Source of the DNA: Paenibacillus lactis
Lineage (GTDB): Bacteria; Bacillota; Bacilli; Paenibacillales; Paenibacillaceae
Direction: 5' to 3'
DNA length: 64,000 nt
NCBI RefSeq assembly: GCF_017873605.1
Contig: NZ_JAGGKI010000001.1
Location: forward strand, 434,001-498,000
How positions within the stretch are numbered: the stretch's first letter is position 1; each line of letters begins with the position of its first letter. The position numbers and the translations under genes are program-made. Under the pieces are notes generated by a model. It ran no database searches. It was not told the DNA's origin and worked only from the letters and a program-made list of their open reading frames with translations. Below, one piece after another: positions 25,549 through 33,199 of this stretch.

Positions 25549-26277
25549 TCATGTAAATTTTCTTAGGAATGCCCCTTTATGATTGACTCTCGTTTTGGCG
25601 TATATCTTTTTGATGAAAGTACGGACCGTGCTTTGACTGATTCCATAAATATCCGCAATTTCAGGCACGTTTTTATTTTCCAGCCATTCGTAGGCGATTT
25701 CTTTCTCGCGGTTTGTTAATTCATATTGGTCAAAGAGTGAGTAGGTCAGCTCTTTTTGTAGCATGGGATCCTTTTGGGGTAACTTTTCTTCAATATTTTT
25801 GGCCAGATGTTCAATGAGGGGCAGTACAAATGTAACCTCGTGAAAGTAATGAAAACAGAGGCTGAGGTAGCCTATAATAACATGATTTATTCGTATTGGC
25901 GTGCAAACGCAGGACAGCTCTGCAAACAATTTATTGCTGTGCTCGGCGCCGATTACGACTGAGACCGATTGATTTTCCATGGATAACGCAATGGCATTGA
26001 TTCCCGCCTTGTTCATAGCAGAAGATGTTCCGATTTTCAAATGATTTCTTTCAAAATAACCTTTTAACAGCTCCGTCCCGCAATAATCGATAACGGTTCC
26101 CTCTGGGTCCGCAATCACAAATAAATAAGGTATAGACAGCAAATCGTTCATATTCCTGGTTTCCTCTTGCAACAGATACAGGATTTCTTTTCGCTCGATC
26201 AGCCTTTCTTTAATTTCAGAGATGCTGAGGATATTAGGAAAATGATCGTTTACTTTCAGCAATGTTCTTTGGCCCAT
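25549..26277 (-). CDS. GAF-like/LuxR-type helix-turn-helix regulator
   Basis: A regulator of 242 residues. Residues 45-160 resemble the GAF sensor of sigma-54-type and AcoR-like activators: FVIADPEGTVIDYCG, LKIGTSSAMNKAGINAIAL, then CVCTPIRINHVIIGYLSL. The C-terminal 65 residues are a LuxR/GerE helix-turn-helix: YELTNREKEIAYEWLENK, VPEIADIYGISQSTVRTFIK. The ATG is preceded by AAGGAAGAAGG. It stands directly downstream of riboswitch copy B and its terminator, so its transcription is likely set by cyclic-di-GMP. The GAF ligand and target genes are unknown. Base composition is more A+T-rich than neighbours. Confidence 0.85.
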   Translation of the reverse strand: MGQRTLLKVNDHFPNILSISEIKERLIERKEILYLLQEETRNMNDLLSIPYLFVIADPEGTVIDYCGTELLKGYFERNHLKIGTSSAMNKAGINAIALSMENQSVSVVIGAEHSNKLFAELSCVCTPIRINHVIIGYLSLCFHYFHEVTFVLPLIEHLAKNIEEKLPQKDPMLQKELTYSLFDQYELTNREKEIAYEWLENKNVPEIADIYGISQSTVRTFIKKIYAKTRVNHKGAFLRKFT

Positions 26278-26370
26278 TATTTTCCCTTCTTCCTTGTTAA
26301 GAATAAGTGATTAATAATGAAATCGATCTCCTATTTATCGCCGCTGTGAAGATTCGGTAGCTCTTAGCGA

Positions 26371-26530
26371 AAAATAAAAAACCTCCATCCATGAAGATTA
26401 CCATAGCAAAATAGGACGGAGGCTTCCGTCGTATTCGGCAACTGGCTGGCATCACGTATCTTAGCAGATTCGCATTAGCCCCTATAGCTTTGCGTCGCCA
26501 CTTTTCAGTGGGTTTGCTATTATCGTACGA
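26371..26530 (-). promoter_or_regulatory. cyclic-di-GMP-I (GEMM-I) riboswitch with terminator (copy B)
   Basis: The aptamer spans 26429-26530. It has GCAAACC, CACTGAAAAGTGG with the GAAA tetraloop, GACGCAAAGC, GGGGCTAA and GCCAGCCAGTTGCCGAA, closed by TCGTA/TACGA pairing. The expression platform offers two exclusive pairings: GACGGA with TCCGTC, or CCTCCGTC with GATGGAGG followed by TTTTTTATTTTT, a terminator (26371-26422). Since GACGGA overlaps the 3' side of the closing stem, ligand binding should favour termination. The target is the LuxR-type gene. Confidence 0.85.
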
Positions 26531-26609
26531 AACGATTCGATTGGTTTGCTGTCAAAGACGCTGCCGCATGAATATTCCTTGTTATCCGCTGAGAGTCGAA
26601 CTGCTGTAG

Positions 26610-26642
26610 TTATACCGCGCTGCGGGAAATCATGTTCCGCAT
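26610..26642 (-). CDS. micro-ORF MRNMISRSAV between riboswitches C and B
   Basis: A ten-codon open frame whose ATG lies 6 nt after the GGAGG of a perfect Shine-Dalgarno AAAGGAGGTGA; another in-frame ATG lies one codon upstream. It follows riboswitch copy C and its platform and precedes copy B. The peptide has no export signal. Such a strong ribosome site without a longer gene is unusual. It may be a leader peptide, a regulatory peptide, or the remains of a lost gene. Coding status is uncertain. Confidence 0.3.
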   Translation of the reverse strand: MRNMISRSAV

Positions 26643-26710
26643 CATTCACCTCCTTTCAGGCAATTGACCGTAACTTTTAAGGAACAGGCAGTTACTGCAG
26701 GAGCCTCCCT

Positions 26711-26892
26711 ATAAAAATTTGTGAACAACAAATAGCCTCCGTCAGCTTGTAGACATAGGTAGTAACTAGCAAGAAGTGACGGAGGCTTCCGTCGTATTCG
26801 GCAACTGGCTGGCATCGCGGTTCTATGCAGAACCCCATTAGCCCCTATAGCTTTGCGTCGCCACTTTTCAGTGGGTTTGCGATTATCGTACG
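26711..26892 (-). promoter_or_regulatory. cyclic-di-GMP-I (GEMM-I) riboswitch with expression platform (copy C)
   Basis: The aptamer spans 26791-26892 and is almost identical to copy B in the conserved core (GCAAACC, GAAA tetraloop, GACGCAAAGC, GGGGCTAA, CCAGCCAGTTGCC), differing mainly in the P2-side loop. Its platform contains GACGGA/TCCGTC against GCCTCCGTC/GACGGAGGC (26777-26785 with 26735-26743). It ends with a small hairpin ATTTGT-ACAAAT followed by TTTTT (26711-26733). The next element downstream is the micro-ORF, then copy B. Confidence 0.85.
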
Positions 26893-27089
26893 AACGATTC
26901 AATTGTCGAAAGATACAACATATAGTTCTGAATGAATGACCTAATCAAACTATAACTTACATTGTTTTTCATTGAATATAGGCTTCATGACTCAAATTCC
27001 CGACAATTTCCTGCTGGATTTTGTAATTTTTTGTCACAAAGTAACTAGCAGAGCGTGTAATATGTCAAAATAACCAGCTTCTCCATGAT

Positions 27090-27704
27090 TTAAAAAAGCT
27101 TTGCCGCTTCGGCTGCCCGCCGAAGGCCTTCCTCAATGATTTCCTCGCTTCGATCCCGGAATTGATTATGCCCCTCAATGATAATCGTAGTAATGTCGGT
27201 AATCCCGAACACGTTGAGATGATTTTTTACGAAGCTGACCGCCATCTCGGATGGATCGCCCTCCGCATAGATCCCGCCTCTAGCATTCAGCAGTGCTGCT
27301 TTTTTGTCACCCAACAGACCGACCAAGCCCTGCTCCGTATATTTGAACGTTTTACGCGGATGATGCATGTAGTCCAGGTAGGCATGCAGCACTGCAGGAA
27401 CCGTCAGATTCCAGAGCGGGAAGGCAAACACCAATTTGTCGGCGGCAAGAAATTGCTCCAAGTGCCGGTTGACGATGTCCCGAACGGCCTGCTCTTCCTC
27501 CGAAAGCTCCATGCCCATGGCTGACTTGAAATTCCCGCTAATCATAATGTCGTCCAGAAGGGGAATGCGTTCCTGATACAGGTCGACCTCAACCACCGCA
27601 TCATTCGGATGTGCCTCGCGGTAGCTATTGAAAAATGCGTCGTATAATCTGCTTGTGACGGCCCCTTGGCGGTTGTTGGCTTTAATGAATAAAGTGGTTG
27701 TCAT
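27090..27704 (-). CDS. azoR: FMN-dependent NADH-azoreductase
   Basis: A flavodoxin-fold enzyme of 204 residues that reduces azo compounds and quinones with NADH. AzoR-type segments are visible: [17 protein letters not shown], then [20 protein letters not shown] for FMN binding, then LLNARGGIY and the N-terminal part of the second FMN loop. The ATG follows AGGAGGAG. It is the last gene of a TetR-MFS-azoR set on the minus strand, so it is probably induced together with the efflux pump by a toxic aromatic compound. Confidence 0.93.
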   Translation of the reverse strand: MTTTLFIKANNRQGAVTSRLYDAFFNSYREAHPNDAVVEVDLYQERIPLLDDIMISGNFKSAMGMELSEEEQAVRDIVNRHLEQFLAADKLVFAFPLWNLTVPAVLHAYLDYMHHPRKTFKYTEQGLVGLLGDKKAALLNARGGIYAEGDPSEMAVSFVKNHLNVFGITDITTIIIEGHNQFRDRSEEIIEEGLRRAAEAAKLF

Positions 27705-27760
27705 TAGAATCTCCTCCTATATTTCCTATTTGTAATGAATGGACTCGAAAGCATGCGATA

Positions 27761-29122
27761 TCAGCTTCCCGCCGCTCTTATATGACCGTGCTCCGTTTTC
27801 CCGAACCGTAGGGAATAGAACATCAGCATGGCGAGCAGCAGCCCGGCTAGCACCAAATAAATATTGCTGTAAACCTGCCCCTCGGCATAGGCATACAAGG
27901 GGTTCCACGATACCTCGGAGCGGATATCGAGCATTGTTCCGTACACACCGGAAGCGATCCCCGCCGAAATAAAATTCAGCATCTGCATCAATCCCATCCC
28001 GATGCCGGCTTGCTCTTTCGCTAAGCTAAGGGAGACGGAGTTGGATAGTGCAATCATCCCGAACGTCTGCCCGACATTACCTAGAATCAGGAAGAGAGCA
28101 ACCGCGACGGCTGAAATGGCGGAGAACGTGGATAAGAGTACAAAGCAAGCGACCAACATAATCATGGCGGTTAGAAACAGATCCGTGTTCCCTTTGGCAT
28201 CGGCCAGCTTTCCCCCTGTCTTCCCGAGCAGAGCGGAGGCCGCGGCGGCCGGCACCATGACAAATCCGATCCAACCTGGAGGCAGCGCATGAATCTCTGC
28301 CAGCAGCAACGGGCTTAGAAAATGCAGCGCAAAGGCCGCGCCGCTGAACAGAAACATGATGACAAGCCTAACCGAATACTCTTGATTCCGGAACAAAACC
28401 GGGCTCACGAACGGGACGGATGCACGATGAATCCGGACAATGAACAACGCGGCTACCAGCAGTCCGGCTAGCGGAAGCCACCAGATTCCGTTCGTTATTC
28501 CCAGCAGCAGACAAGTGATCGCGACAGCCAGCAGGCCGCCTCCCAGCAGGTCGAATGATCCTGGAAACTGAGGGTCTTCGTCCTTCAGATATTTCCGGTA
28601 AAAAGGAAGCGTGATGAGAATCAGCAAAGGGATGCTGAACAGCCAGCGCCAATGAGCAAAGCCGGCCACTAGCGAGGACACCACCGGCCCAAGCGCGCTG
28701 CCGATGGACAATCCAATAAAGGCTGTCGCCATGGCTGCTCCTCTTCGCTCCGGCGGGAAGTAGCGAATCGGTATAAGCGTTGCCGCCGCCGGTATCGCCG
28801 CCGCGCCGATCGCCTGAAGGCATCTTGCGGCAAGGACCATCCAGAATGCCTGGGAGACGAGGCCGACCAGAGAGCCGGCCGCGAACAGCAGCAGACCGAA
28901 TGACAGCAAATTTTTGAGCTGGTAGCGTTCCGTCAGCTTCCCGTACAGAACCGTGCCGATCCCGTACAGCAGGGAATACGAGGAAGTTACCCAGCTAACC
29001 TGAGCGGTGCTCAAGCTGAATTCCTCCCGCATGTCCGGCAGGACAAAGTTAAACATCAATCCGCTCATAGCGGACAGACACAGCGTGAACATGAGGACAC
29101 GCATCAGCTTCCGAGTCTCCAT
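27761..29122 (-). CDS. MFS drug efflux transporter (DHA2/TetA(L)-like, 14 helices)
   Basis: A transporter of 453 residues with about fourteen helices. The start matches the DHA2 pattern: FNFVLPDMREEFSLSTAQVSW with VTSSYSLLYGIGTVLYGKLTE containing the helix 2-3 motif, then LAARCLQAIGAAAIPAAAT and GAAMATAFIGLSIGSALGP (motif C) in helix 5. The C-terminal half contains EQAGIGMGLMQMLNFISAGI. Overall layout resembles TetA(L)/TetA(K) pumps, though the substrate need not be tetracycline. AAGGAGGGTG precedes the ATG. It lies between its TetR regulator and the azoreductase gene. Confidence 0.9.
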   Translation of the reverse strand: METRKLMRVLMFTLCLSAMSGLMFNFVLPDMREEFSLSTAQVSWVTSSYSLLYGIGTVLYGKLTERYQLKNLLSFGLLLFAAGSLVGLVSQAFWMVLAARCLQAIGAAAIPAAATLIPIRYFPPERRGAAMATAFIGLSIGSALGPVVSSLVAGFAHWRWLFSIPLLILITLPFYRKYLKDEDPQFPGSFDLLGGGLLAVAITCLLLGITNGIWWLPLAGLLVAALFIVRIHRASVPFVSPVLFRNQEYSVRLVIMFLFSGAAFALHFLSPLLLAEIHALPPGWIGFVMVPAAAASALLGKTGGKLADAKGNTDLFLTAMIMLVACFVLLSTFSAISAVAVALFLILGNVGQTFGMIALSNSVSLSLAKEQAGIGMGLMQMLNFISAGIASGVYGTMLDIRSEVSWNPLYAYAEGQVYSNIYLVLAGLLLAMLMFYSLRFGKTEHGHIRAAGS

Positions 29123-29169
29123 TAAAGCTTCACCCTCCTTGTGAGTAGAAAATTTTAAACAGCGAGATT

Positions 29170-29201
29170 AGCATGTCTGTCAGTACTTACTGACGTATGC
29201 T
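29170..29201. promoter_or_regulatory. palindromic TetR operator upstream of the MFS gene
   Basis: The inverted repeat AGCATGTCTGTCAGTA / TACTGACGTATGCT lies in the 89-bp gap between the TetR and MFS genes. It contains TGTCAGTACT and ACTG, which recur at the tetR promoter (29826-29845). The shared motif suggests the same regulator binds both. Confidence 0.7.
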
Positions 29202-29211
29202 TTGAAAAAAA

Positions 29212-29802
29212 CTAGGGGGTTAACGCCCTAGCAAAAATCCGCACACTCTCCTCAATAAAGTCATCCAGCGTTACGGAAGGAAATATCTCCTTGGAATCCA
29301 GCTCGTTCATGAACGCGCCAAAGTTCATCATCATAAACGAGATCGCCCGCAGCTCGGGATCTCCGGCAACCAGCTTCCCCTTCTCCGTCATGATCGTAAA
29401 ATATTTCGTCAACACGTCCAGAAACTGCTTCGGATGCTTGCTGGTCATCTCTCGAAGTCCCGGGAGATGATCACTCTCCTTGATGCTGATCGTGATCAGC
29501 TTGCGGTTCCGGATCATCAAGTCATGGTACGTCCGGCTGATCAGAATCAGATCCGCAGTAAGCTCTCCCGTGAGCTTCTCCGCGAAAAGCTTCGTCATTT
29601 CTTGACCGTAATGATAGCGTTCGAACGCCATCTCCAGGAGATTTCGCTTGCTGCCGAACTTTCGGAATAGAGTCTTCTCGCTGAGCCCGGCTGCCGAGGC
29701 AATCTCCTGCGTCGTGACGCCGTTGTAGCCCTTCCGGGATATCAGATCGATTGCGGCCTGCAGCAGCTTGTCGTCACTGCTTATATGTTGATCTCTACTC
29801 AT
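29212..29802 (-). CDS. TetR/AcrR family regulator of the MFS-azoR genes
   Basis: A repressor of 196 residues. The helix-turn-helix is GVTTQEIASAAGLSEKTLF followed by RKFGSKRNLLE (about residues 28-58). The C-terminal domain is helical and ligand-binding by family. Its own promoter and the gap before the MFS gene both contain the TGTCAGTACT palindrome, so autoregulation plus control of the pump is likely. The ligand may be an aromatic or quinone-like compound given the azoreductase in the operon, but this is inference. Confidence 0.9.
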   Translation of the reverse strand: MSRDQHISSDDKLLQAAIDLISRKGYNGVTTQEIASAAGLSEKTLFRKFGSKRNLLEMAFERYHYGQEMTKLFAEKLTGELTADLILISRTYHDLMIRNRKLITISIKESDHLPGLREMTSKHPKQFLDVLTKYFTIMTEKGKLVAGDPELRAISFMMMNFGAFMNELDSKEIFPSVTLDDFIEESVRIFARALTP

Positions 29803-29825
29803 GAAAGTCCCCCCTTCCTACATGA

Positions 29826-29885
29826 ATGTCAGTACTGACTGTCATTCGATGGACTTATCATATTTTACATTGTCTGATTTGTCAA
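29826..29885 (-). promoter_or_regulatory. promoter and operator of the tetR-MFS-azoR unit
   Basis: Minus-strand TTGACA (29885-29880), a 17-nt spacer and TATGAT (29862-29857) form a near-perfect SigA promoter. Downstream, at 29826-29845, ATGTCAGTACTGACTGTCAT contains the palindrome GTCAGTACTGAC and the same motif as 29170-29201, covering the probable start site. Confidence 0.85.
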
Positions 29886-29911
29886 ACGGAATTTTAATTG
29901 GATTTGCTTGC

Positions 29912-30976
29912 TTACTCCGCCGGCTCGCCGGCCGCTTCCCACCGGTCGATCTCGGAACGAACCCGAGGCGCAACCTCCGTACCGAGCAGCTCGATCGCCC
30001 TCATGACCTCTTCATGCGGCATCGAGCCGACCGGCACGTGCAGCATAAACCGGGTAATACCCACATGCTTGCGAAGATGGATGATCTTCTGAGCGACCGT
30101 CTCCGGATCGCCTACATAGAGGGCTCCCTCGAAGCTGCGTGCAGCATCGAAACGGGCGCGATCATAGTAACCCCAGCCGCGCTCCCGGCCGAGCACGTTC
30201 ATGGCCGCCTGGGTGGAGGGAAAGAACTTATCCGCGGCAAGCTCCGTATCCTCCGCGATAAATCCATGGGAATGCGAGGCGACCGGAAGCTTCGATACAT
30301 CATGCCCTGCATGGGCGGCCGCTTCTTTATACAGCTTCACGAGCGGGGCGAACTGCAGCGGGCTCCCGCCAATGATCGCCAGCACGAGCGGCAGGCCGAG
30401 CAGGCCGGCCCGGACGACGGATTCGGAGTTGCCGCCGCTGCCGATCCATACGGGCAGGGGGTTCTGCACAGGACGCGGATATACGCCCAGATTATGGATG
30501 GCCGGGCGATGCCGGCCCTCCCAGGTCACCCGCTCCGACTCCCGAATTTTTAACAACAGCTCCAGCTTCTCTTCAAACAGCTCATCGTAATCATGAAGAT
30601 CATAGCCGAACAAAGGAAAGGATTCGATGAATGAGCCCCGCCCGGCCATGATTTCCGCGCGTCCGTTCGAAATCGCGTCCAGCGTGGCGAAGTCCTGGAA
30701 TACCCGTACCGGATCCGCTGATGACAGCACCGTCACCGCGCTTGTCAGCCGGATCCACTTGGTCCGGGAGGCAGCAGCCGCAAGCACGACCGCAGGGGAC
30801 GAGGCCGCATAATCTTGGCGATGATGCTCGCCTACTCCATATACATCCAAGCCGACCTGGTCGGCCAGCACAATTTCCTCCACGACCTCGCGCAGCCTTT
30901 GGGCGTGGCTGATCAATTCGCCGGTGTGAACGTCCGGCACGGTTTCAACAAACGAGCTAATTCCGATTTCCATCAT
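29912..30976 (-). CDS. luciferase-like (LLM class) flavin-dependent oxidoreductase
   Basis: A TIM-barrel flavoprotein of 354 residues in the bacterial luciferase-like family. Characteristic segments are [20 protein letters not shown] near residue 40, [24 protein letters not shown] text ([19 protein letters not shown]), [13 protein letters not shown], and the C-terminal [12 protein letters not shown]. Members use reduced flavin to oxidise small organic compounds. GGAGG is 5 nt from the first ATG and 8 nt from a second one directly after. It is a single-gene unit next to the efflux operon. The substrate is unknown. Confidence 0.92.
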   Translation of the reverse strand: MMEIGISSFVETVPDVHTGELISHAQRLREVVEEIVLADQVGLDVYGVGEHHRQDYAASSPAVVLAAAASRTKWIRLTSAVTVLSSADPVRVFQDFATLDAISNGRAEIMAGRGSFIESFPLFGYDLHDYDELFEEKLELLLKIRESERVTWEGRHRPAIHNLGVYPRPVQNPLPVWIGSGGNSESVVRAGLLGLPLVLAIIGGSPLQFAPLVKLYKEAAAHAGHDVSKLPVASHSHGFIAEDTELAADKFFPSTQAAMNVLGRERGWGYYDRARFDAARSFEGALYVGDPETVAQKIIHLRKHVGITRFMLHVPVGSMPHEEVMRAIELLGTEVAPRVRSEIDRWEAAGEPAE

Positions 30977-31127
30977 CGGTTCCTCCTAGTAACGTATCGT
31001 TATGTGTATGTTTCACAGACGCTATATTTTCTTTAGTTAATATATCTTTATATTGAACGTTTACGCATCTTTTTTCAAGTGGAAAAACGTCAGGGCTGCA
31101 GCCTAAGGTTATCGGCATCAACAGATT

Positions 31128-31165
31128 CAAAAAAAAGACCGGCACTTCTCCCGAAGGCCGGTCTC
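31128..31165 (-). terminator. terminator of the ArsR-SRPBCC operon
   Basis: On the minus strand AGACCGGC and GCCGGTCT pair around a 14-nt loop and are followed by eight T residues. Confidence 0.92.
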
Positions 31166-31177
31166 TCCCTATGCGGT

Positions 31178-31687
31178 TTATTTCTTGGCAAGCAAGTATT
31201 CCTCGAGGCGGTCCCAAGTTTGCGTAATGCCTTCCTCCATGCCCATTTCGAGCACCTTCTTAAGCTCATCCGCGGATTGATATACGGTCCGGGAGACGAT
31301 CTTCGTTCTTCCGTCCAGCTCCTCGAATGTCATCGTTGTTGTGGACGCTGGAAGTTCCTCGGAAGTATTGCCTTCGGCATCGGAGAAATAATCGGTGTAA
31401 ACGATTTTGGTAGGCTTCTCAATCTCATGGTAGACCGATTTCCCCCATGACTCCATGCCATAAAATTCTCCTTGATTCTTATCCATGCACGTCATGCAAT
31501 AATGCCATGAACCGCCGGGACGAAAATCCATGTTCGACACGGTTGTCTCCCAGCCACGCGGACCCCACCAGTGCTTCAGATGCTCCCCGTCCGAGAACAC
31601 CTCGAATACGAGCTCTCGCGGCGCGTCGAATACACGCTCCAACACAATTACAGGTCCTTCCACTCGGGTAATCATTTTGCTTGTCAT
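31178..31687 (-). CDS. SRPBCC (AHSA1/START-like) family protein
   Basis: A protein of 169 residues with the helix-grip fold of AHSA1-type proteins. The typical beginning is VLERVFDAPRELVFEVFSD, then LKHWWGPRGWETTVSNMDFRPGG, then WHYCM and the closing helix GMEEGITQTWDRLEEYL. Members bind hydrophobic ligands. Of three consecutive ATG codons the third (31687) has the best spacing to GAGGAGG. It follows an ArsR regulator by 29 nt on the same strand; this ArsR-SRPBCC pairing is common in Firmicutes and probably forms one autoregulated unit. Confidence 0.9.
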   Translation of the reverse strand: MTSKMITRVEGPVIVLERVFDAPRELVFEVFSDGEHLKHWWGPRGWETTVSNMDFRPGGSWHYCMTCMDKNQGEFYGMESWGKSVYHEIEKPTKIVYTDYFSDAEGNTSEELPASTTTMTFEELDGRTKIVSRTVYQSADELKKVLEMGMEEGITQTWDRLEEYLLAKK

Positions 31688-31716
31688 CATCATTTCCTCC
31701 TCAAGTTTAAGTTAGG

Positions 31717-32046
31717 CTATGGGTCCTTCTTCTCGCCCGATTGCAATTTCTTCAAGTATGCGTCCAAGCTGTCAAAACGTTCATTCCATATTCTGCGGTA
31801 ATCATTCAGCCATGCATCCAGCTCTTGAAAGGGCTCCGAGCGAAGCATGTAGTTTCGCCTGTTCGCTTCCGCCTGAACCTCTACCAATCCGGCCTCCAGC
31901 AGCACCTTCAGATGCTTCGAAGCCTGAGGCTGGCGAATCTGCAGACGTTCGGCGATATCACCCACCGTCATCGGACCTCCGAGGAGCAGCTCTACAATCG
32001 CAAGACGGCTCGGCTCGGCTAATGCACTAAATATCGCTTGCTTCAT
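31717..32046 (-). CDS. ArsR family winged-helix regulator
   Basis: A regulator of 109 residues. ALAEPSRLAIVELLLGGPM, then VGDIAERLQIRQPQASKHLK and VLLEAGLVEVQAEANRRNY follow the ArsR fold closely. No Cys metal-binding motif is present, so it is unlikely to sense metals; it belongs to the subgroup paired with SRPBCC proteins. The ATG has only a short AGGA directly upstream, so the start signal is weak. It lies upstream of the SRPBCC gene in a likely operon. Confidence 0.9.
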   Translation of the reverse strand: MKQAIFSALAEPSRLAIVELLLGGPMTVGDIAERLQIRQPQASKHLKVLLEAGLVEVQAEANRRNYMLRSEPFQELDAWLNDYRRIWNERFDSLDAYLKKLQSGEKKDP

Positions 32047-32487
32047 TCCTGGTGGTGACGGTTATAGAACCGAAGCTTCGGGGAATACGGCTTTTGTCTA
32101 CTGTCTATTCCAGCCACCAACATCACCTCGATGCGTTTATTTGATTATGCCGTGTTCTTGAATTGAATATACCACACTAGGAATATTCCTGTAAAGGAAT
32201 ATTTATTTTGTTCACATCACTTATGCATTCAGCCGCTATATTCGCCTTCCTTCCCCCCCGCTTCTCCATTCCATTAACATCGGTCACACCTGCATGGGCT
32301 TCTGCATAGCATATGATGAAAATCATAAATCACCATTCGTATAGGATTGTACAAACCAACGAATGTATCTGCTGCCTATACGGATGCAAGCTTGCAGAGG
32401 GCCGGTAGCCAAGCGGTGGCCACTGCCGTTTGCAGACTCTTGCAAGCCGTGCATGGCAGCATGAATCCCATGAAGGAGTGAAGTTAT
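32047..32487 (+). promoter_or_regulatory. intergenic region with SigK-like promoter and structured leader
   Basis: CATAGCATA at 32305-32313 fits the SigK -10 pattern CATAnnnTA, with AC dinucleotides at the right distance upstream (32286-32289). The 170-nt leader of the collagen-like gene then holds a stem formed by GCTTGCA-GAG (about 32390) and CTCTTGCAAGC (about 32437), enclosing GGTAGCC and GGTGGCCACTGCC. A mother-cell sporulation promoter would suit a spore-surface protein. Both points are inference. Confidence 0.4.
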
Positions 32488-32865
32488 ATGGCATTTTTGC
32501 CGCCGCAAGGACCACCAGAACTGCAAGGACCCCAAGGACCGCCTGGGCCGCCAGGACTGTTGGGACCACCGGGACTGCAAGGAATGCAGCAAGGACCGAC
32601 ATCCCCTCCTCCCCAGTTCATTCCCCAGAACCCCGCCGCAACTTCCGTCACCGGAGCTGGCCCTTCAACCTTTGCGGTTGATCCCGGCGCCATTCGGGGC
32701 TGTCTGTTCCGGTTCACGTTTATATGGCCTAGACGCGGGAGGGGCTTTTGGTTCTTCCCAACGTTCGTAGGACGTACTTCTGTAGCAGGTTTCCGGTGGA
32801 CCGGAAGCACCTGGGTATTCTCGGGCTTTGATTTAAGAAGAATCGAGTCCTTTACTTGCTTTTAA
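32488..32865 (+). CDS. short collagen-like protein with conserved C-terminal domain
   Basis: A protein of 125 residues. Residues 5-35 are collagen-like with Gly-Pro-Pro type repeats (GPPELQGPQGPPGPPGLLG). After a Pro/Thr-rich linker comes a cysteine- and aromatic-rich domain, IRGCLFRFTFIWPRRGRGFW and FPTFVGRTSVAGFRWTG, ending in FTCF. This C-terminal domain recurs in small Bacillus and Paenibacillus proteins whose database names I consider unreliable. No signal peptide is seen. AAGGAGTGAAG precedes the ATG. Spore-surface location is plausible given the possible SigK promoter. Function is unknown. Confidence 0.8.
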   Translation: MAFLPPQGPPELQGPQGPPGPPGLLGPPGLQGMQQGPTSPPPQFIPQNPAATSVTGAGPSTFAVDPGAIRGCLFRFTFIWPRRGRGFWFFPTFVGRTSVAGFRWTGSTWVFSGFDLRRIESFTCF

Positions 32866-32935
32866 TAGTCCGGATCCGACATAGTATCCGCGACTGGCGA
32901 TGATCATGCCGAAACATGGAATAATTGCCTGAATC

Positions 32936-33086
32936 AAAAAAAGGGATTGCTGTTCTTCGGCAGCACTCCCTTCCCCAAGCCAATTCCAAAGAGCAACGTA
33001 CACCGGCTTACACAACCGTTTAGCGGTGTCGAAACGACCGTACCCTCCCCGTACAACGATTGGACAAGCTCTTCTCTCCAAATAAT
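32936..33086 (-). ncRNA. candidate structured small RNA with intrinsic terminator
   Basis: About 150 nt on the minus strand between the plus-strand collagen-like and MFS genes. It starts after a TATAAT (33098-33093) and ends in a strong terminator: GGGAGTGCTG and CAGCAATCCC followed by TTTTTTT (32936-32970). Within it AAGAGC can pair with GCTCTT, CCAAT with ATTGG, and GTCG with CGAC (GTCGTTTCGAC). The -35 is weak. An 82-codon frame crosses it but has no ribosome site. It matches no RNA family that I recognise. Confidence 0.45.
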
Positions 33087-33199
33087 AACTTGATTATATT
33101 TCATCATCGTTAAATAATATGTAGCAGGCCTGCTTAAACCGATTATAAAGATTGGGATTATCAATATATTAGAAGCAGCAGAAAGGTTGACAGAACACA

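Noticed and set aside
25295..26895. Repeated element of about 110 bp seen three times, first taken for a MITE or mobile repeat
   Set aside because: No terminal inverted repeats or target duplications, and the conserved core matches the GEMM-I riboswitch with expression platforms in transcriptional orientation.
26642..26902. 86-codon minus frame across riboswitch copy C
   Set aside because: It translates the aptamer and terminator; sequence conservation follows RNA structure, not codons.
32833..33081. 82-codon minus frame across the structured RNA candidate
   Set aside because: It starts at a TTG without ribosome site and runs through a clear terminator hairpin; the segment is better explained as RNA.
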